Notes: generated by a model not told the origin, from the letters alone. 64,000 nucleotides of DNA from an uncultured Mycoplasmatota bacterium (GCA_946498975.1 CAMMQC010000003.1:1-64000); one strand, 5' to 3'; counted from the stretch's first letter, positions 8,751-17,065 are shown. Made by a program: numbers and translations.

Positions 8751-8835
8751 ATTAATAAGATAAGTTTAAAATAATTGCAGAACCATTTCTGTTATTAACA
8801 TTATATTAATAAGATAGTGATTTGTCAACTATCTT
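8751..8835. promoter_or_regulatory. candidate operator elements over the prs promoter
   Basis: ATTAATAAGATA occurs twice, at 8805-8816 inside the promoter spacer and at 8751-8762 just upstream of the ribosome-binding site. The promoter copy also forms an inverted repeat AAGATAGT (8811-8818) / ACTATCTT (8828-8835) overlapping the -35. This arrangement suits a repressor, and the NrtR-like protein of the same operon is the obvious candidate. The protein-site link is inferred. Confidence 0.55.
8800..8828 (-). promoter_or_regulatory. consensus sigma-A promoter of the prs-nadK operon
   Basis: On the minus strand a perfect TTGACA (8823-8828) is followed by a 17-nt spacer and a perfect TATAAT (8800-8805), about 65 nt upstream of the prs start. 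It is the best promoter in the window, which implies strong basal transcription needing a repressor. Confidence 0.85.
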
Positions 8836-8840
8836 TAAAG

Positions 8841-8870
8841 AAAAACTAGAGAATTTTATATTTTCTCTAG
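8841..8870 (-). terminator. terminator upstream of the prs promoter
   Basis: The stem CTAGAGAA (8846-8853) / TTCTCTAG (8863-8870) is followed on the minus strand by a T-run at 8841-8845. It probably belonged to the Rpn-family gene whose remnant ends here, and now insulates the prs operon. Confidence 0.65.
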
Positions 8871-8927
8871 CTCTTCTATACTTAGTCCTGTATTTTTAGA
8901 TACTACTTCCATAGGAATACCATCTTC
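8856..8927 (-). pseudogene. C-terminal remnant of a Rpn/PD-(D/E)XK nuclease-family gene
   Basis: Read on the minus strand, this piece encodes DGIPMEVVSKNTGLSIEELE and then a stop. It is nearly identical in sense to the C-terminus of the Rpn-family gene at 15396-16248 (DGIPIEVVSRNTGLSIEELE). Only the last two dozen codons remain, directly abutting the IS110 remnant. Confidence 0.75.
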
Positions 8928-9214
8928 TATTTATGTCCACATCTATAGGTACCGTCACTTGTCAGTCTTGCAATTAGTAAGGCATCTTTTGGATCACTCT
9001 TAGTTGGATTTTGATCATGCATTTCTTCTCCTTGTTTTACTGTATATGTTGGCATTAATACAGTTTCTTGTCCACAGTCTTTGAAATACTTATCAATATT
9101 TAATCAATAATGTCCTGTTGGCTCAAATGCTATAATTACAGCTGTTTTTCCTATATCTATTCCACATATCAAAGTTTCTGGTGTGATTCTTTTAATTTTT
9201 TCATTCACTCTCAT
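8928..9214 (-). pseudogene. IS110-family transposase, N-terminal remnant
   Basis: The minus strand starts with a good AGGAGG and ATG at 9214. It encodes the N-terminal DEDD-nuclease part of an IS110-type transposase: CGIDIGKTAVIIAFEPTGHY, later QNPTKSDPKDALLIARL. After about 95 codons it runs into the Rpn fragment and stops at 8928-8930. There is an in-frame TGA near 9103-9105, exactly where IS110 proteins usually have Trp in GHYW. The catalytic C-terminal Ser domain is missing, so the element is dead. The remaining gap from 9215 to 9302 shows no gene. Confidence 0.8.
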
Positions 9215-9302
9215 AACATCATCCTCCTAGATTAATTTTATCAAACTTTGTATTAACTTGACTTATCTAGTTTTTATTATAAGAGTCTTCCATTATTACA
9301 TA

Positions 9303-9342
9303 CAAAAAAGAATAGAATAATTCTCTTACTCTATTCTTCTTA
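9303..9342 (-). terminator. terminator of the rlmN-prpC-prkC-rsgA-rpe operon and its last gene
   Basis: The minus strand reads AAGAATAGAG...CTATTCTT followed by a run of T. The stem arms lie at about 9307-9315 and 9333-9341. It is about 115 nt beyond the stop of the membrane protein at 9458; the space between (9343-9457) holds nothing I recognise. Confidence 0.7.
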
Positions 9343-9457
9343 CACTATGAAAGAAAGTAACTTCATTACCTATATTAAGGTTAAATGACCCCAAGTAATA
9401 TATTGTAAACAGGTGTTAGTATAAATTATATTTTCCATTTAATTACCTTCTCTCTCC

Positions 9458-10246
9458 TTATTCACTCGTGTCATTGTATTCATTTCTTTCACATGTATAA
9501 CCACCATTCTCTAATTCTTGCTCAATAGTAGTTACACTTTGATTTAATTCATACTCTGGATAAAATCCTTCAAACTCTGTAATATTATTTGTTATAAAAT
9601 CCATATCAAGTTTTTCATAATCTATATTTTGGGTAGTAATTTGTACCGCTGCACTTACACTACAATCTGCTGTCATGCCAATATCATTCTCATCTAATAC
9701 TGTCTTAAGAAATTCACATGAATTTTCTCTTTCTGTTAAAATACTATTATCAGTCGCTGTATCTGCTAATCTATTTGTTGTAGTCATTCTACTACTCTTT
9801 AATCTGTTTTTTTCATATTTAAAACTAAAATCATATGTATAGTTTAAATTATCAGTAGAATTATTAAAAGTACAAGTCATAGTACCACTTTTTAATTCAT
9901 TTGCCCCTGTTTTCTCATTCATATAATCTGTTATAAAATTTGTGATATCTGGTAAAAAATAAACAAAGGCAAACAAGAATATTATCAATAATGTTAAAAA
10001 TATAGGATGTCCTTTTTTCTTTGTACCAGTAGTATTTTCTTCTATTTGGACAGAAGTTGGAACAGTAGTATCATTATTTTGATTATTATTATCTACAACT
10101 TTTTGTTCTACTTCATTGGTATTAGATACTTCTACAACTTGAGGTTTATTATCCTCTTTAGGAGAGTTTACAACATTTTCTGTTCCTGGTGTTATTACTT
10201 TAGGAGTTTCTTCATTAATATTTTCATTATTATTTTTATTATCCAT
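9458..10246 (-). CDS. single-pass membrane protein with extracellular YehR-like domain
   Basis: This 262-residue protein has an Asn/Glu/Thr-rich cytoplasmic N-terminus (1-75) and one transmembrane helix (about 80-100, PIFLTLLIIFLFAFVYFLP). An outer domain follows, starting SGTMTCTFNNSTDNLNYTYDFSFKYE. The opening MTCT strand and following charged ladder recall the DUF1307/YehR-type lipoprotein at 38802-39275 (SMTCTRTMNQNG), so the two outer domains may be related; identity is low. Two outer Cys (near CEF and YTCE) could form a disulfide. It lies 39 nt after rpe's neighbour region with its own RBS (GGGAGGTAAA) and is probably the last gene of the prkC operon or separately expressed. Function unknown. 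Confidence 0.6.
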   Translation of the reverse strand: MDNKNNNENINEETPKVITPGTENVVNSPKEDNKPQVVEVSNTNEVEQKVVDNNNQNNDTTVPTSVQIEENTTGTKKKGHPIFLTLLIIFLFAFVYFLPDITNFITDYMNEKTGANELKSGTMTCTFNNSTDNLNYTYDFSFKYEKNRLKSSRMTTTNRLADTATDNSILTERENSCEFLKTVLDENDIGMTADCSVSAAVQITTQNIDYEKLDMDFITNNITEFEGFYPEYELNQSVTTIEQELENGGYTCERNEYNDTSE

Positions 10247-10285
10247 AGAGTTTACCTCCCTTTTATTCTAAATAAATTATAACAT

Positions 10286-10924
10286 TTAACTTTTAAAACG
10301 TAAACTATTAATTTGTTTTTGAAAGTCTGTACTACTAGTTATATAATTACCACTTACTATTATATCTGTTAAATTATATATTTTCTTTGCTACTATATTA
10401 TTAATCCCACCATCAACACTTATTTTAAATTTAAAATCTTTATACTCTTTCTTTAGGACTTTTAACTCTTTTAATTTATCTATAGTCTTATCAATAAACT
10501 TTTGTCCCCCTTTACCTGGTATTACTCCCATTACTAATATTAAATCTATATATGGTAAGTATGGTATTAAAGATTCTACTTTATCAGTTGGGTTAAGGGC
10601 AATGCCTGTTTTTATTCCATAACTTTTTATTAATTTTAAATTACTTAGAGTATCTTCTAAAGTATCTAAATGTATTGTTATATACTCTGTATTTAAACTA
10701 GCATAATCACTAATATATTTACTTGGAGACTCTACCATTAAATGAACATCTAATCTTTTATCTGTAAACTTATAGATATGTCTCATTTCTTTAAAAGGTA
10801 ATGATTTATTTTCTACATATTTACCATCCATAACATCTACATGGATAAAATCAACATCTGTATCATTCAATTCTGTTAAAGTTTTGGGGATATCTTTACT
10901 AGTTAAAAAAGATGCACTTATCAT
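10286..10924 (-). CDS. rpe: ribulose-phosphate 3-epimerase
   Basis: This 212-residue TIM-barrel enzyme interconverts ribulose 5-phosphate and xylulose 5-phosphate. It shows the family motifs DVMDGKYV (about 30-37), HLMVESP (about 60-66), GVIPGKGGQKF (about 131-141; usually GF/xGQKF) and VDGGI near 170. The active-site His and Asp pairs are retained. Its start overlaps rsgA by 4 nt. The rlmN-prpC-prkC-rsgA-rpe order is the same as in Bacillus subtilis. Confidence 0.93.
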   Translation of the reverse strand: MISASFLTSKDIPKTLTELNDTDVDFIHVDVMDGKYVENKSLPFKEMRHIYKFTDKRLDVHLMVESPSKYISDYASLNTEYITIHLDTLEDTLSNLKLIKSYGIKTGIALNPTDKVESLIPYLPYIDLILVMGVIPGKGGQKFIDKTIDKLKELKVLKKEYKDFKFKISVDGGINNIVAKKIYNLTDIIVSGNYITSSTDFQKQINSLRFKS

Positions 10925-11754
10925 TTAATCGCCTCCTCATAAAATTTTAAATAACTATCATATCTACTCTTAAGAATCTCATCATCCTCTACTGCTTTCT
11001 TAATACTGCATTCAGACTCTTTTGTATGAGAACAATCTCTAAAAGGACAAGGATAATTAGAAAATTCTCTAAAAGCATATTTTATATCTTCTTTTTTATA
11101 AATAGAAAGATCTAAGGCAGAAAAACCTGGAGTATCTAAGACTTTACCATCTAAAAAGTCATATAGTTCTACATTTCTTGTAGTATGTCTACCTCTTCCT
11201 AGAGCAAGGGATACTTCTCCTGTTTTTAAATTCCAATCAGGATTTAATTTATTTAAAAGAGTACTCTTACCAGCACCTGTTTGTCCTATAAAAACAACGG
11301 TGTTATCTTTAATTAGTTCTTTTATTTTATCAATATCATTGTTAGTAAGAACTCTATATCCTATATTAGTATAATATACCATTATCTCTTTTATTTTTTC
11401 ATAAGTTTCTTTATCAACTAAATCAGTTTTAGTTAGACAAATAACAACATCTACATTATTAAGTTCCATATGAGTAATAAATTTATCTAATAAACCTAAA
11501 GAAAAGTCAGGATTAACAAGACTTGTAATGATGAAAGCTCTATCAATATTACTTACTACGGGTCTATTAAAAGTATTTTTTCTAGGTAACACTTCTTCTA
11601 TAACTAAGCTTTTCTCATTAAAGACTACATAATCTCCGACTTTAGGTATTATTTTTTCTTTTCTAAATTTACCTCTTGGAATAGTATTATAGTTTATCCC
11701 ATTACTATTAACAATATGTCTATTACTACTTATTTTAATAATTTGTCCTTGCAT
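10921..11754 (-). CDS. rsgA: ribosome small-subunit-dependent GTPase RsgA
   Basis: A 277-residue circularly permuted GTPase that helps late 30S subunit maturation. It has an N-terminal OB fold (1-65), then the permuted motifs in order G4 (LTKTDLVD, about 123), G1 (GQTGAGKSTLLN, about 160) and G3 (DTPGFSALDL, about 200). The C-terminal zinc site has Cys-x5-Cys-x-His (CPFRDCSHTKESEC). The length is a little short of B. subtilis RsgA (298) but all motifs are present. It lies 12 nt after prkC and overlaps rpe. Confidence 0.95.
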   Translation of the reverse strand: MQGQIIKISSNRHIVNSNGINYNTIPRGKFRKEKIIPKVGDYVVFNEKSLVIEEVLPRKNTFNRPVVSNIDRAFIITSLVNPDFSLGLLDKFITHMELNNVDVVICLTKTDLVDKETYEKIKEIMVYYTNIGYRVLTNNDIDKIKELIKDNTVVFIGQTGAGKSTLLNKLNPDWNLKTGEVSLALGRGRHTTRNVELYDFLDGKVLDTPGFSALDLSIYKKEDIKYAFREFSNYPCPFRDCSHTKESECSIKKAVEDDEILKSRYDSYLKFYEEAIK

Positions 11755-11766
11755 TTTTTCACCTAA

Positions 11767-13542
11767 CTATTGTTCCCCTGTATTTGTATTTGAATCATTG
11801 TTGTTATTATTGTTATTGTTATCATTACCATCATCTACTTCAACTTCATCATTATCATTACTATTATTAGGAGCAGCTTTACCTATAGTAATAGTTACAC
11901 TATCACCATTTCTAACAGTAGAACCATTTGGGCGAGATTGAGTTATAACTTTGCCTACTTGATTTGGATCTGCTACTTCTTGATATTCTGTTGTTACTGT
12001 TACACATGCATTATTAGCCCAACTAGTTACAACATCTTCAGTTTGTAAGTACCAATCTGGGAAGGTAATATCTTGTAATATTGTTAAGGTTATTTCATCT
12101 CCTGATTTAACCTCACTACCTTCATCAAGTGATTGAGAGATAACAAGGTTTTGACCAATAACAGAACAAGTTGTAGAATCTGGTTCTATCTCTTGTATTT
12201 TTACTTCTAAGCCCATATCTTCTAAAGTTTCTCTTACTTCATTAACATCCATATTAACATAGTTTTCAAGTTCATATGTCTTTACACCTGTTGATTTATA
12301 TAAGGTTACACGAGTTCCTTCTTTAACTGTACTTCCACTTCTTGGATCTGTTCTAATAATTCTATTTTTCTTAACATCTTCACTTGATACTTCTTCTATT
12401 TTACTATTAACAGTAAGTCCTGCATCTTCTAATGTATCTTCAGCTTTACTTACAGTCATACCACTAACATCTGGGACTTTAACATCTTTTTCTGCTGTAA
12501 CAGCAGGTATTATAAAGAATACTGCTAGTAATGCTATTACAATGACTCCTGCAATGATTGATAAAGCGATTATTAATTTATTAGATTTTTTTGTCTTTTC
12601 ATCAGTAATAGGAGTAGCGATACCTTCATTACTATCACTTATTGGTTCCATTATTTTAGTAGTCTCATCTACTTCATTTTCAGGATATGGATAAACATAA
12701 GGTTCTTCATTTATTCTATCATCGTTTAATGCTGTTAATAAGTCATTATGCATACTCTTAGCATCATCATATCTATTTTTAGGATTTTTAGCGGTTGATT
12801 TTAAGATGATATTTTCTATACTTTGAGGTATATCATTATTTAGTTTATGAACATCAGGTAATGGTTCTTTCATTTGTTTTAAAGCAATTTCAACAGCACT
12901 ATCACCTTTAAATGGAAGTTCTCCTGTTAATAATTCATAGAAGATAATTCCCATGGAATAGATATCACTTTTTATAGTTGTCCCTTTACCTGCTGCTTGT
13001 TCTGGTGGTAAATAGTGAACTGAGCCCATAACAGAATTAGTTTGCGTTAACTGGGTTGAGTTAAGAGCCATAGCAATACCAAAGTCTGTTATTTTTATCT
13101 GTCCATCATCTTGTATCATAATGTTTTGTGGTTTTAAATCTCTATGAACGATATATGAGTCATGAGCATGAGCCATACCATCTGTTAGTTGTAACATGAT
13201 ATCAATAGCTTCTGATAATGTTAGACTACCACGTTTTTTTAGTAGTTGTTTTAGAGTCTTTCCTTCAACATATTCCATGACAATATAGTATAGTCCATCA
13301 TCTTCTCCTACATCATACATGGCAACGATATTAGGATGAGAAAGACTAGAAGCTGATAGGGCTTCACGCTGAAAACGTCTTACAAATTTTTCATCATTCG
13401 CAAGGTCTCCCCTTAATACTTTTATCGCTACATTTCTATCAAGTATAGTGTCATATGCAAGATAGACATTAGCCATACCACCTTCGCCTATTGATTTAAT
13501 TATCTCATAACGATCATTAATTTTTTGCCCCTTTGTAACCAT
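11767..13542 (-). CDS. prkC: PASTA-domain Ser/Thr protein kinase
   Basis: This 591-residue membrane kinase has a Hanks kinase domain (about 12-275) with GEGGMANVY (19-27), catalytic Lys41, HRDLKPQN (about 133) and DFG (about 153). A juxtamembrane region follows, then one transmembrane helix (about 322-345) and three extracellular PASTA domains (about 355-420, 425-490, 495-560) that in the family bind muropeptides. The tail is an Asn/Asp-rich low-complexity stretch of about 30 residues, which is unusual. It signals cell-wall status and in Bacillus spores triggers germination. It overlaps prpC by one base (TAATG), pairing kinase and phosphatase in one transcript. Confidence 0.95.
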   Translation of the reverse strand: MVTKGQKINDRYEIIKSIGEGGMANVYLAYDTILDRNVAIKVLRGDLANDEKFVRRFQREALSASSLSHPNIVAMYDVGEDDGLYYIVMEYVEGKTLKQLLKKRGSLTLSEAIDIMLQLTDGMAHAHDSYIVHRDLKPQNIMIQDDGQIKITDFGIAMALNSTQLTQTNSVMGSVHYLPPEQAAGKGTTIKSDIYSMGIIFYELLTGELPFKGDSAVEIALKQMKEPLPDVHKLNNDIPQSIENIILKSTAKNPKNRYDDAKSMHNDLLTALNDDRINEEPYVYPYPENEVDETTKIMEPISDSNEGIATPITDEKTKKSNKLIIALSIIAGVIVIALLAVFFIIPAVTAEKDVKVPDVSGMTVSKAEDTLEDAGLTVNSKIEEVSSEDVKKNRIIRTDPRSGSTVKEGTRVTLYKSTGVKTYELENYVNMDVNEVRETLEDMGLEVKIQEIEPDSTTCSVIGQNLVISQSLDEGSEVKSGDEITLTILQDITFPDWYLQTEDVVTSWANNACVTVTTEYQEVADPNQVGKVITQSRPNGSTVRNGDSVTITIGKAAPNNSNDNDEVEVDDGNDNNNNNNNNDSNTNTGEQ

Positions 13543-14282
13543 TATTCTTCACCTTCTCCTAAAATTAAGTATGCAACTGATATATTATCAGTTCCCCCTC
13601 TATTGTTAGCTTTCCTAATTAGTTTAATAACTTTATCTTCTATATCTCCTTCTCCAGTTAAGACTCTTTCTATTGCTTCTTCATCTAACATATTAGTAAG
13701 TCCATCACTAGATAAAAGAATTGCATCTATTTCCATATCACAATCAAAGATATCTATATCAATAGGATCATTAGCCCCAAGTGCTTTCATCAAAACATTT
13801 TTCTTAGGATGATCCTTAGCTTCTTCTTCTGTTAATTCACCTGCTGACACAAGTAAGTTAACTAATGTATGGTCATATGTTACTTTATGAAGTTTACCTT
13901 CTTTCATAACAAAGCCTGATGAATCTCCAATATTTCCAAATAATATATAATCTTTTGTAATGATAGCAGTGACAAGGGTTGTTCCCATTCCTTTACTTTC
14001 TGGATGAGTTTTCTCATGTCTAAAGATACTATCATTTATTTCATTAACACTATCTCTTAAAAAATTAACAGCATCCATCTTACTCATATTATGGAAGTTT
14101 TCATTAAAGTCTTTTGCAAGATGGGTTATAGCGATAGATGATGCTACTTCTCCAGCAGAATGTCCCCCCATACCATCAGCGATAGCCATAAGTGTATCGT
14201 TATCACTATTATGTACTATTAAGACACTATCTTCATTATGGTCTCTAACCTTTCCTGCATCAGTTAAATAAAACGATTTCAT
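13542..14282 (-). CDS. prpC: PP2C-type protein phosphatase
   Basis: A 246-residue PPM/PP2C Ser/Thr phosphatase that reverses PrkC phosphorylation. It has the metal-binding motifs DHNEDS (about 12-17), ADGMGGHSAGEVAS (about 36-49), GDSSG (about 118) and the C-terminal GGTDNIS (about 228-234). Length and motifs match bacterial PrpC/Stp. It is coupled to rlmN upstream by a 4-nt overlap and to prkC downstream by a 1-nt overlap. Confidence 0.95.
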   Translation of the reverse strand: MKSFYLTDAGKVRDHNEDSVLIVHNSDNDTLMAIADGMGGHSAGEVASSIAITHLAKDFNENFHNMSKMDAVNFLRDSVNEINDSIFRHEKTHPESKGMGTTLVTAIITKDYILFGNIGDSSGFVMKEGKLHKVTYDHTLVNLLVSAGELTEEEAKDHPKKNVLMKALGANDPIDIDIFDCDMEIDAILLSSDGLTNMLDEEAIERVLTGEGDIEDKVIKLIRKANNRGGTDNISVAYLILGEGEE

Positions 14283-15304
14283 ATATCCTCCTTCTTACTT
14301 CTAAGCTGTCCACAAGCAGCACTAATAGTACCACCAAATTCTCGCCTAATTGTAACTGTAATATTGTTTTTCTTTAGTATATCATAAAACTTAGCAATTG
14401 TTAAAGGTTTACTTCGTTTATACTGTAAAGCATCTGTTTCATTATATGGTATTAAGTTAACATATGAGTTTATTCCTTTTAATAAATTTACTAATTCTAA
14501 AGCATGTTCTTCTTTATCATTAACACCATCTAACATAATATATTCAAAGGTTACTCTTCTATTTGTTTTTTCTAAGTATACTTTAATGGCATTTATTAAA
14601 TCTTTTAGAGGATATACTTTAGCGATAGGCATTATCTCTTTTCTTAATTTATCATTTGGAGCATGTAAGCTGATAGCAAGATTTACTTGATATGGAAAGT
14701 TAGCAAATTCTAATATTTTAGGAACAAGTCCACAAGTTGATACTGTTATATGTCTTGCTCCTATATTAAGCCCTTTAGGATGATTTATAATTCTAATAAA
14801 GTTACAAATGTTATCATAGTTATCAAATGGCTCTCCTATTCCCATAATAACTACATGACTAATTCTAAGGTTAGATTCATCTTCTACTTTAATTATCTGT
14901 TCTACCATTTCTCCAGTAGTTAAATTACGTACTTTTTTACGTCTACCTGACTCACAAAACTTACAACCCATATTACATCCTACTTGGCTAGAAATACAAA
15001 GACTATTACCATAATCATGATTCATAAGTACCGCTTCAACATGTTCTTTATCATTAAGTTTAAATAAATACTTTCTAACATCTTTAGCTTTTTCTACTGT
15101 AACTATCTCTATATTAGAAATAGTAAAGTCTTTACTTAGTTTTTCTCTTGTCTCTTTCTTTATATTGCTAGCTGCACTAAAAGAAGTAATTCTCTTATCT
15201 TTAGCATAAAGCCAAGAGAAAAGTTCTGTTGCATAATATTTTTTTTCATCTATTTTTAGAAAATATTCTGTTAATTCATCTATAGTTAAATCATATATAC
15301 TCAT
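14279..15304 (-). CDS. rlmN: dual-specificity 23S rRNA/tRNA adenine-C2 methyltransferase
   Basis: This 341-residue radical SAM methyltransferase modifies A2503 of 23S rRNA and A37 of some tRNAs. The iron-sulfur motif CNMGCKFC is near residue 108, GIGEP (GEPF) near 170, and the second active-site Cys is in the C-terminal GGTISAACGQL. The start has GAGGTGAG just upstream. It is the first gene of the five-gene operon, and a TATAAT at 15328-15333 on the minus strand is a likely -10 element. Confidence 0.95.
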   Translation of the reverse strand: MSIYDLTIDELTEYFLKIDEKKYYATELFSWLYAKDKRITSFSAASNIKKETREKLSKDFTISNIEIVTVEKAKDVRKYLFKLNDKEHVEAVLMNHDYGNSLCISSQVGCNMGCKFCESGRRKKVRNLTTGEMVEQIIKVEDESNLRISHVVIMGIGEPFDNYDNICNFIRIINHPKGLNIGARHITVSTCGLVPKILEFANFPYQVNLAISLHAPNDKLRKEIMPIAKVYPLKDLINAIKVYLEKTNRRVTFEYIMLDGVNDKEEHALELVNLLKGINSYVNLIPYNETDALQYKRSKPLTIAKFYDILKKNNITVTIRREFGGTISAACGQLRSKKEDI

Positions 15305-15327
15305 AACTCACCTCTACAACTACATTT

Positions 15328-15333
15328 ATTATA
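15328..15333 (-). promoter_or_regulatory. -10 element upstream of rlmN
   Basis: The minus strand carries TATAAT preceded by TG (TGTATAAT), 24 nt before the rlmN start. No good -35 sits at 17 nt, so I rate it as moderate. Confidence 0.45.
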
Positions 15334-15358
15334 CAGTAAAACTTGAGGAAAAACATCA

Positions 15359-15389
15359 AAAAACTGATAAAATGTATCTATCAGTTTTG
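15359..15389 (-). terminator. terminator of the Rpn-family pseudogene
   Basis: The inverted repeat AAAACTGATA (15360-15369) / TATCAGTTTT (15379-15388) lies just beyond the stop at 15396 and ahead of the rlmN promoter, with an A/T tail on the minus strand. Confidence 0.7.
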
Positions 15390-15395
15390 TAATAT

Positions 15396-16248
15396 TTAGT
15401 CAGTTAAGTTCTCTAACTCTTCTATACTTAGTCCAGTATTTCTAGATACTACTTCTATAGGTATGCCATCTTTAAGAAGATTTTTTGCAATAGTCTTTTT
15501 TCCTTCTTCTAGTCCTTCTGCTTTACCATCATCATATCCCCAACTACGAGCGGTATTAATCATTTTTTTCTGCATTATTTCATTATCATATGCTAATCCA
15601 AACTTATCATCAAGACCTAGTCTTTCTAATTCATCCACAATCTTTAATGCCTCCTTATCATCTCCTGCTATTTCTCTTAACTCTTCGTAAGATTCGGCAG
15701 TAAATAAAGATAGATATGCTTCTTCTTTATTGTCTCCATTATATCTTATTCCTCCCGTAATTTTCAAGATACACTTCATGTATTTTAAAATCTTTTATCT
15801 CTTTATGAGTATTTATATCCATGACAGAATAAGAGCCTTTACTAATATATGGATTCTTTTCTTTGTTAAGATTTATTTGAATAATCTTTTTCTTCTTTAT
15901 ATTTTCTCCACTATTTAGACTTTTGGCAAGCGCCGCATATAAGTATAATCTATTTCTATATTTTATTTCTTCACTAGGAAACTGATTCATCTCTATTAAT
16001 ATAATTAAATCAACTTTATCACTTTCAAGTACTATATCAAGACGATAATCACGTTTTTTATTACCACTATTAAACTCAGGATCATATAATCTAAATTCAC
16101 TAATATCCATATTTGTATATGGTCTAATAATAGTATTAAAGAACTCTTTATAATCTTCTATTTTAAAGAAATGTTTAAATGTAGTATCTGATAAAAGACT
16201 AATAAATTTTTTCTCTTTCTTTTCTTCTTCTTTCATAAATACCTCCAA
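15396..16248 (-). pseudogene. Rpn-family recombination-promoting nuclease, frameshifted
   Basis: Two overlapping minus-strand reading frames form one PD-(D/E)XK-type protein of the Rpn/transposase_31-like family. The 5' part (16248 to about 15739) encodes the nuclease core with FISLLSDTTFKHFF and RLDIVLES...LIILIEMNQF (Asp and Glu of the core). The 3' part (15779 to 15396) continues with YNGDNKEEAYLSLFTAESYEEL and an acidic coiled tail. The join lies near 15740-15750, where removing a single A from AAGATATAAT restores the family text KYNGD. So a one-base insertion has broken the gene, unless this is programmed frameshifting. Its C-terminus is duplicated as a remnant at 8856-8927. Confidence 0.8.
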
Positions 16249-16373
16249 TAATTTTAATTTTTCTACGTATATGCCTACACTCTAACATAAGTTAAAATAC
16301 ATTGCAATTTACGAAAATTAGTAATCGGAAGGATAAACTACCATGAATTTTGAAAATTCCTCTAGAGAAAATT

Positions 16374-16405
16374 AAAAATTGACCCCTCTTTTGAAGTCAA
16401 TTTTC
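16374..16405 (-). terminator. terminator of the sigma-factor gene
   Basis: The inverted repeat AAAATTGAC (about 16375-16383) / GTCAATTTT (about 16396-16404) lies 15 nt beyond the stop at 16421. The minus-strand downstream arm ends in a T-rich tract. Confidence 0.6.
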
Positions 16406-16420
16406 AAAATTACAACAAAT

Positions 16421-17065
16421 TTAAGAAATTTTAGTTCTAATCTTTTCTAATATCTTACTCTCCTTTCTACTTACTTGGACTTGAGACATACCAAGAGACT
16501 CGGCGGTTTCTTTTTGAGTCATATCTTGATAGTATCTTGAAGTAATTAGTTCTCTTTCACTTTCTTCAAGTCCATTAATCGCTTCTTTTAAATCTAATAC
16601 ACCTACATCATAACCTTTTTCAATAAGAGCGATTTTATTATAGAGATTATAGTCATCATCTAAATAACTATTATCTAGACTATAAGGAGTTGTAACAGCA
16701 TTCATAACACTTACTATTTTTTCTTCAGGCTCTCCTAGCATATAAGAAATTTCAAAAGTAGTAGGTTCTCTTCCTAAATTTTGAGATAAATATTCTCTTG
16801 TTTCTTTAATTTCTTTACTTAATTTATAAGTATCAGTTGAGACATGAATCCCATAATCATTATTTATGGCTTTTAAGACCTCTCCTTTTATCCACAAATA
16901 AGCATAATCTGTAAAGCTTGTCTCCCTTTTTGCATCATACTTTTGTAATGCAGTTTGTAATCCTAACATTCCTGCTTGAAATAAATCATCATAATCACTT
17001 CTAAAGTTATACTTACTAGTAATATTTCTAACTAAACCAACATATCTTAAAGCTTCTTCTGTCAT
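16421..17065 (-). CDS. sigma-70 family sigma factor, SigF/SigB-like, short N-terminus
   Basis: A 214-residue sigma factor. Region 2 is DYDDLFQAGMLGLQTALQKYD and SFTDYAYLWIKGEVLKAI (about 24-67), region 3 spans about 80-130, and region 4 is LEESERELITSRYYQDMTQKETAESLGMSQVQVSR (about 165-200). The region 4 text is close to SigF/SigB of Bacillus. The first 40 or so residues of a normal SigF are missing and no upstream in-frame start extends it. It lies downstream of spoVA and a secreted orphan, with no spoIIAA/spoIIAB anti-sigma genes in the window. It could be SigF, or another stress or sporulation sigma; its RBS is AAAGGAT. Confidence 0.75.
   Translation of the reverse strand: MTEEALRYVGLVRNITSKYNFRSDYDDLFQAGMLGLQTALQKYDAKRETSFTDYAYLWIKGEVLKAINNDYGIHVSTDTYKLSKEIKETREYLSQNLGREPTTFEISYMLGEPEEKIVSVMNAVTTPYSLDNSYLDDDYNLYNKIALIEKGYDVGVLDLKEAINGLEESERELITSRYYQDMTQKETAESLGMSQVQVSRKESKILEKIRTKIS

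Noticed and set aside
8928-9214. Evidence for a genome-wide TGA=Trp code
   Set aside because: Many intact genes here end in TGA, for example the pentapeptide gene and spoVAC, and Trp in intact genes is TGG, so the single TGA is a lesion in a dead element or a trace of its donor.
13525-13812. Plus-strand ORF at the prkC/prpC junction
   Set aside because: Antisense shadow of two confidently assigned genes.
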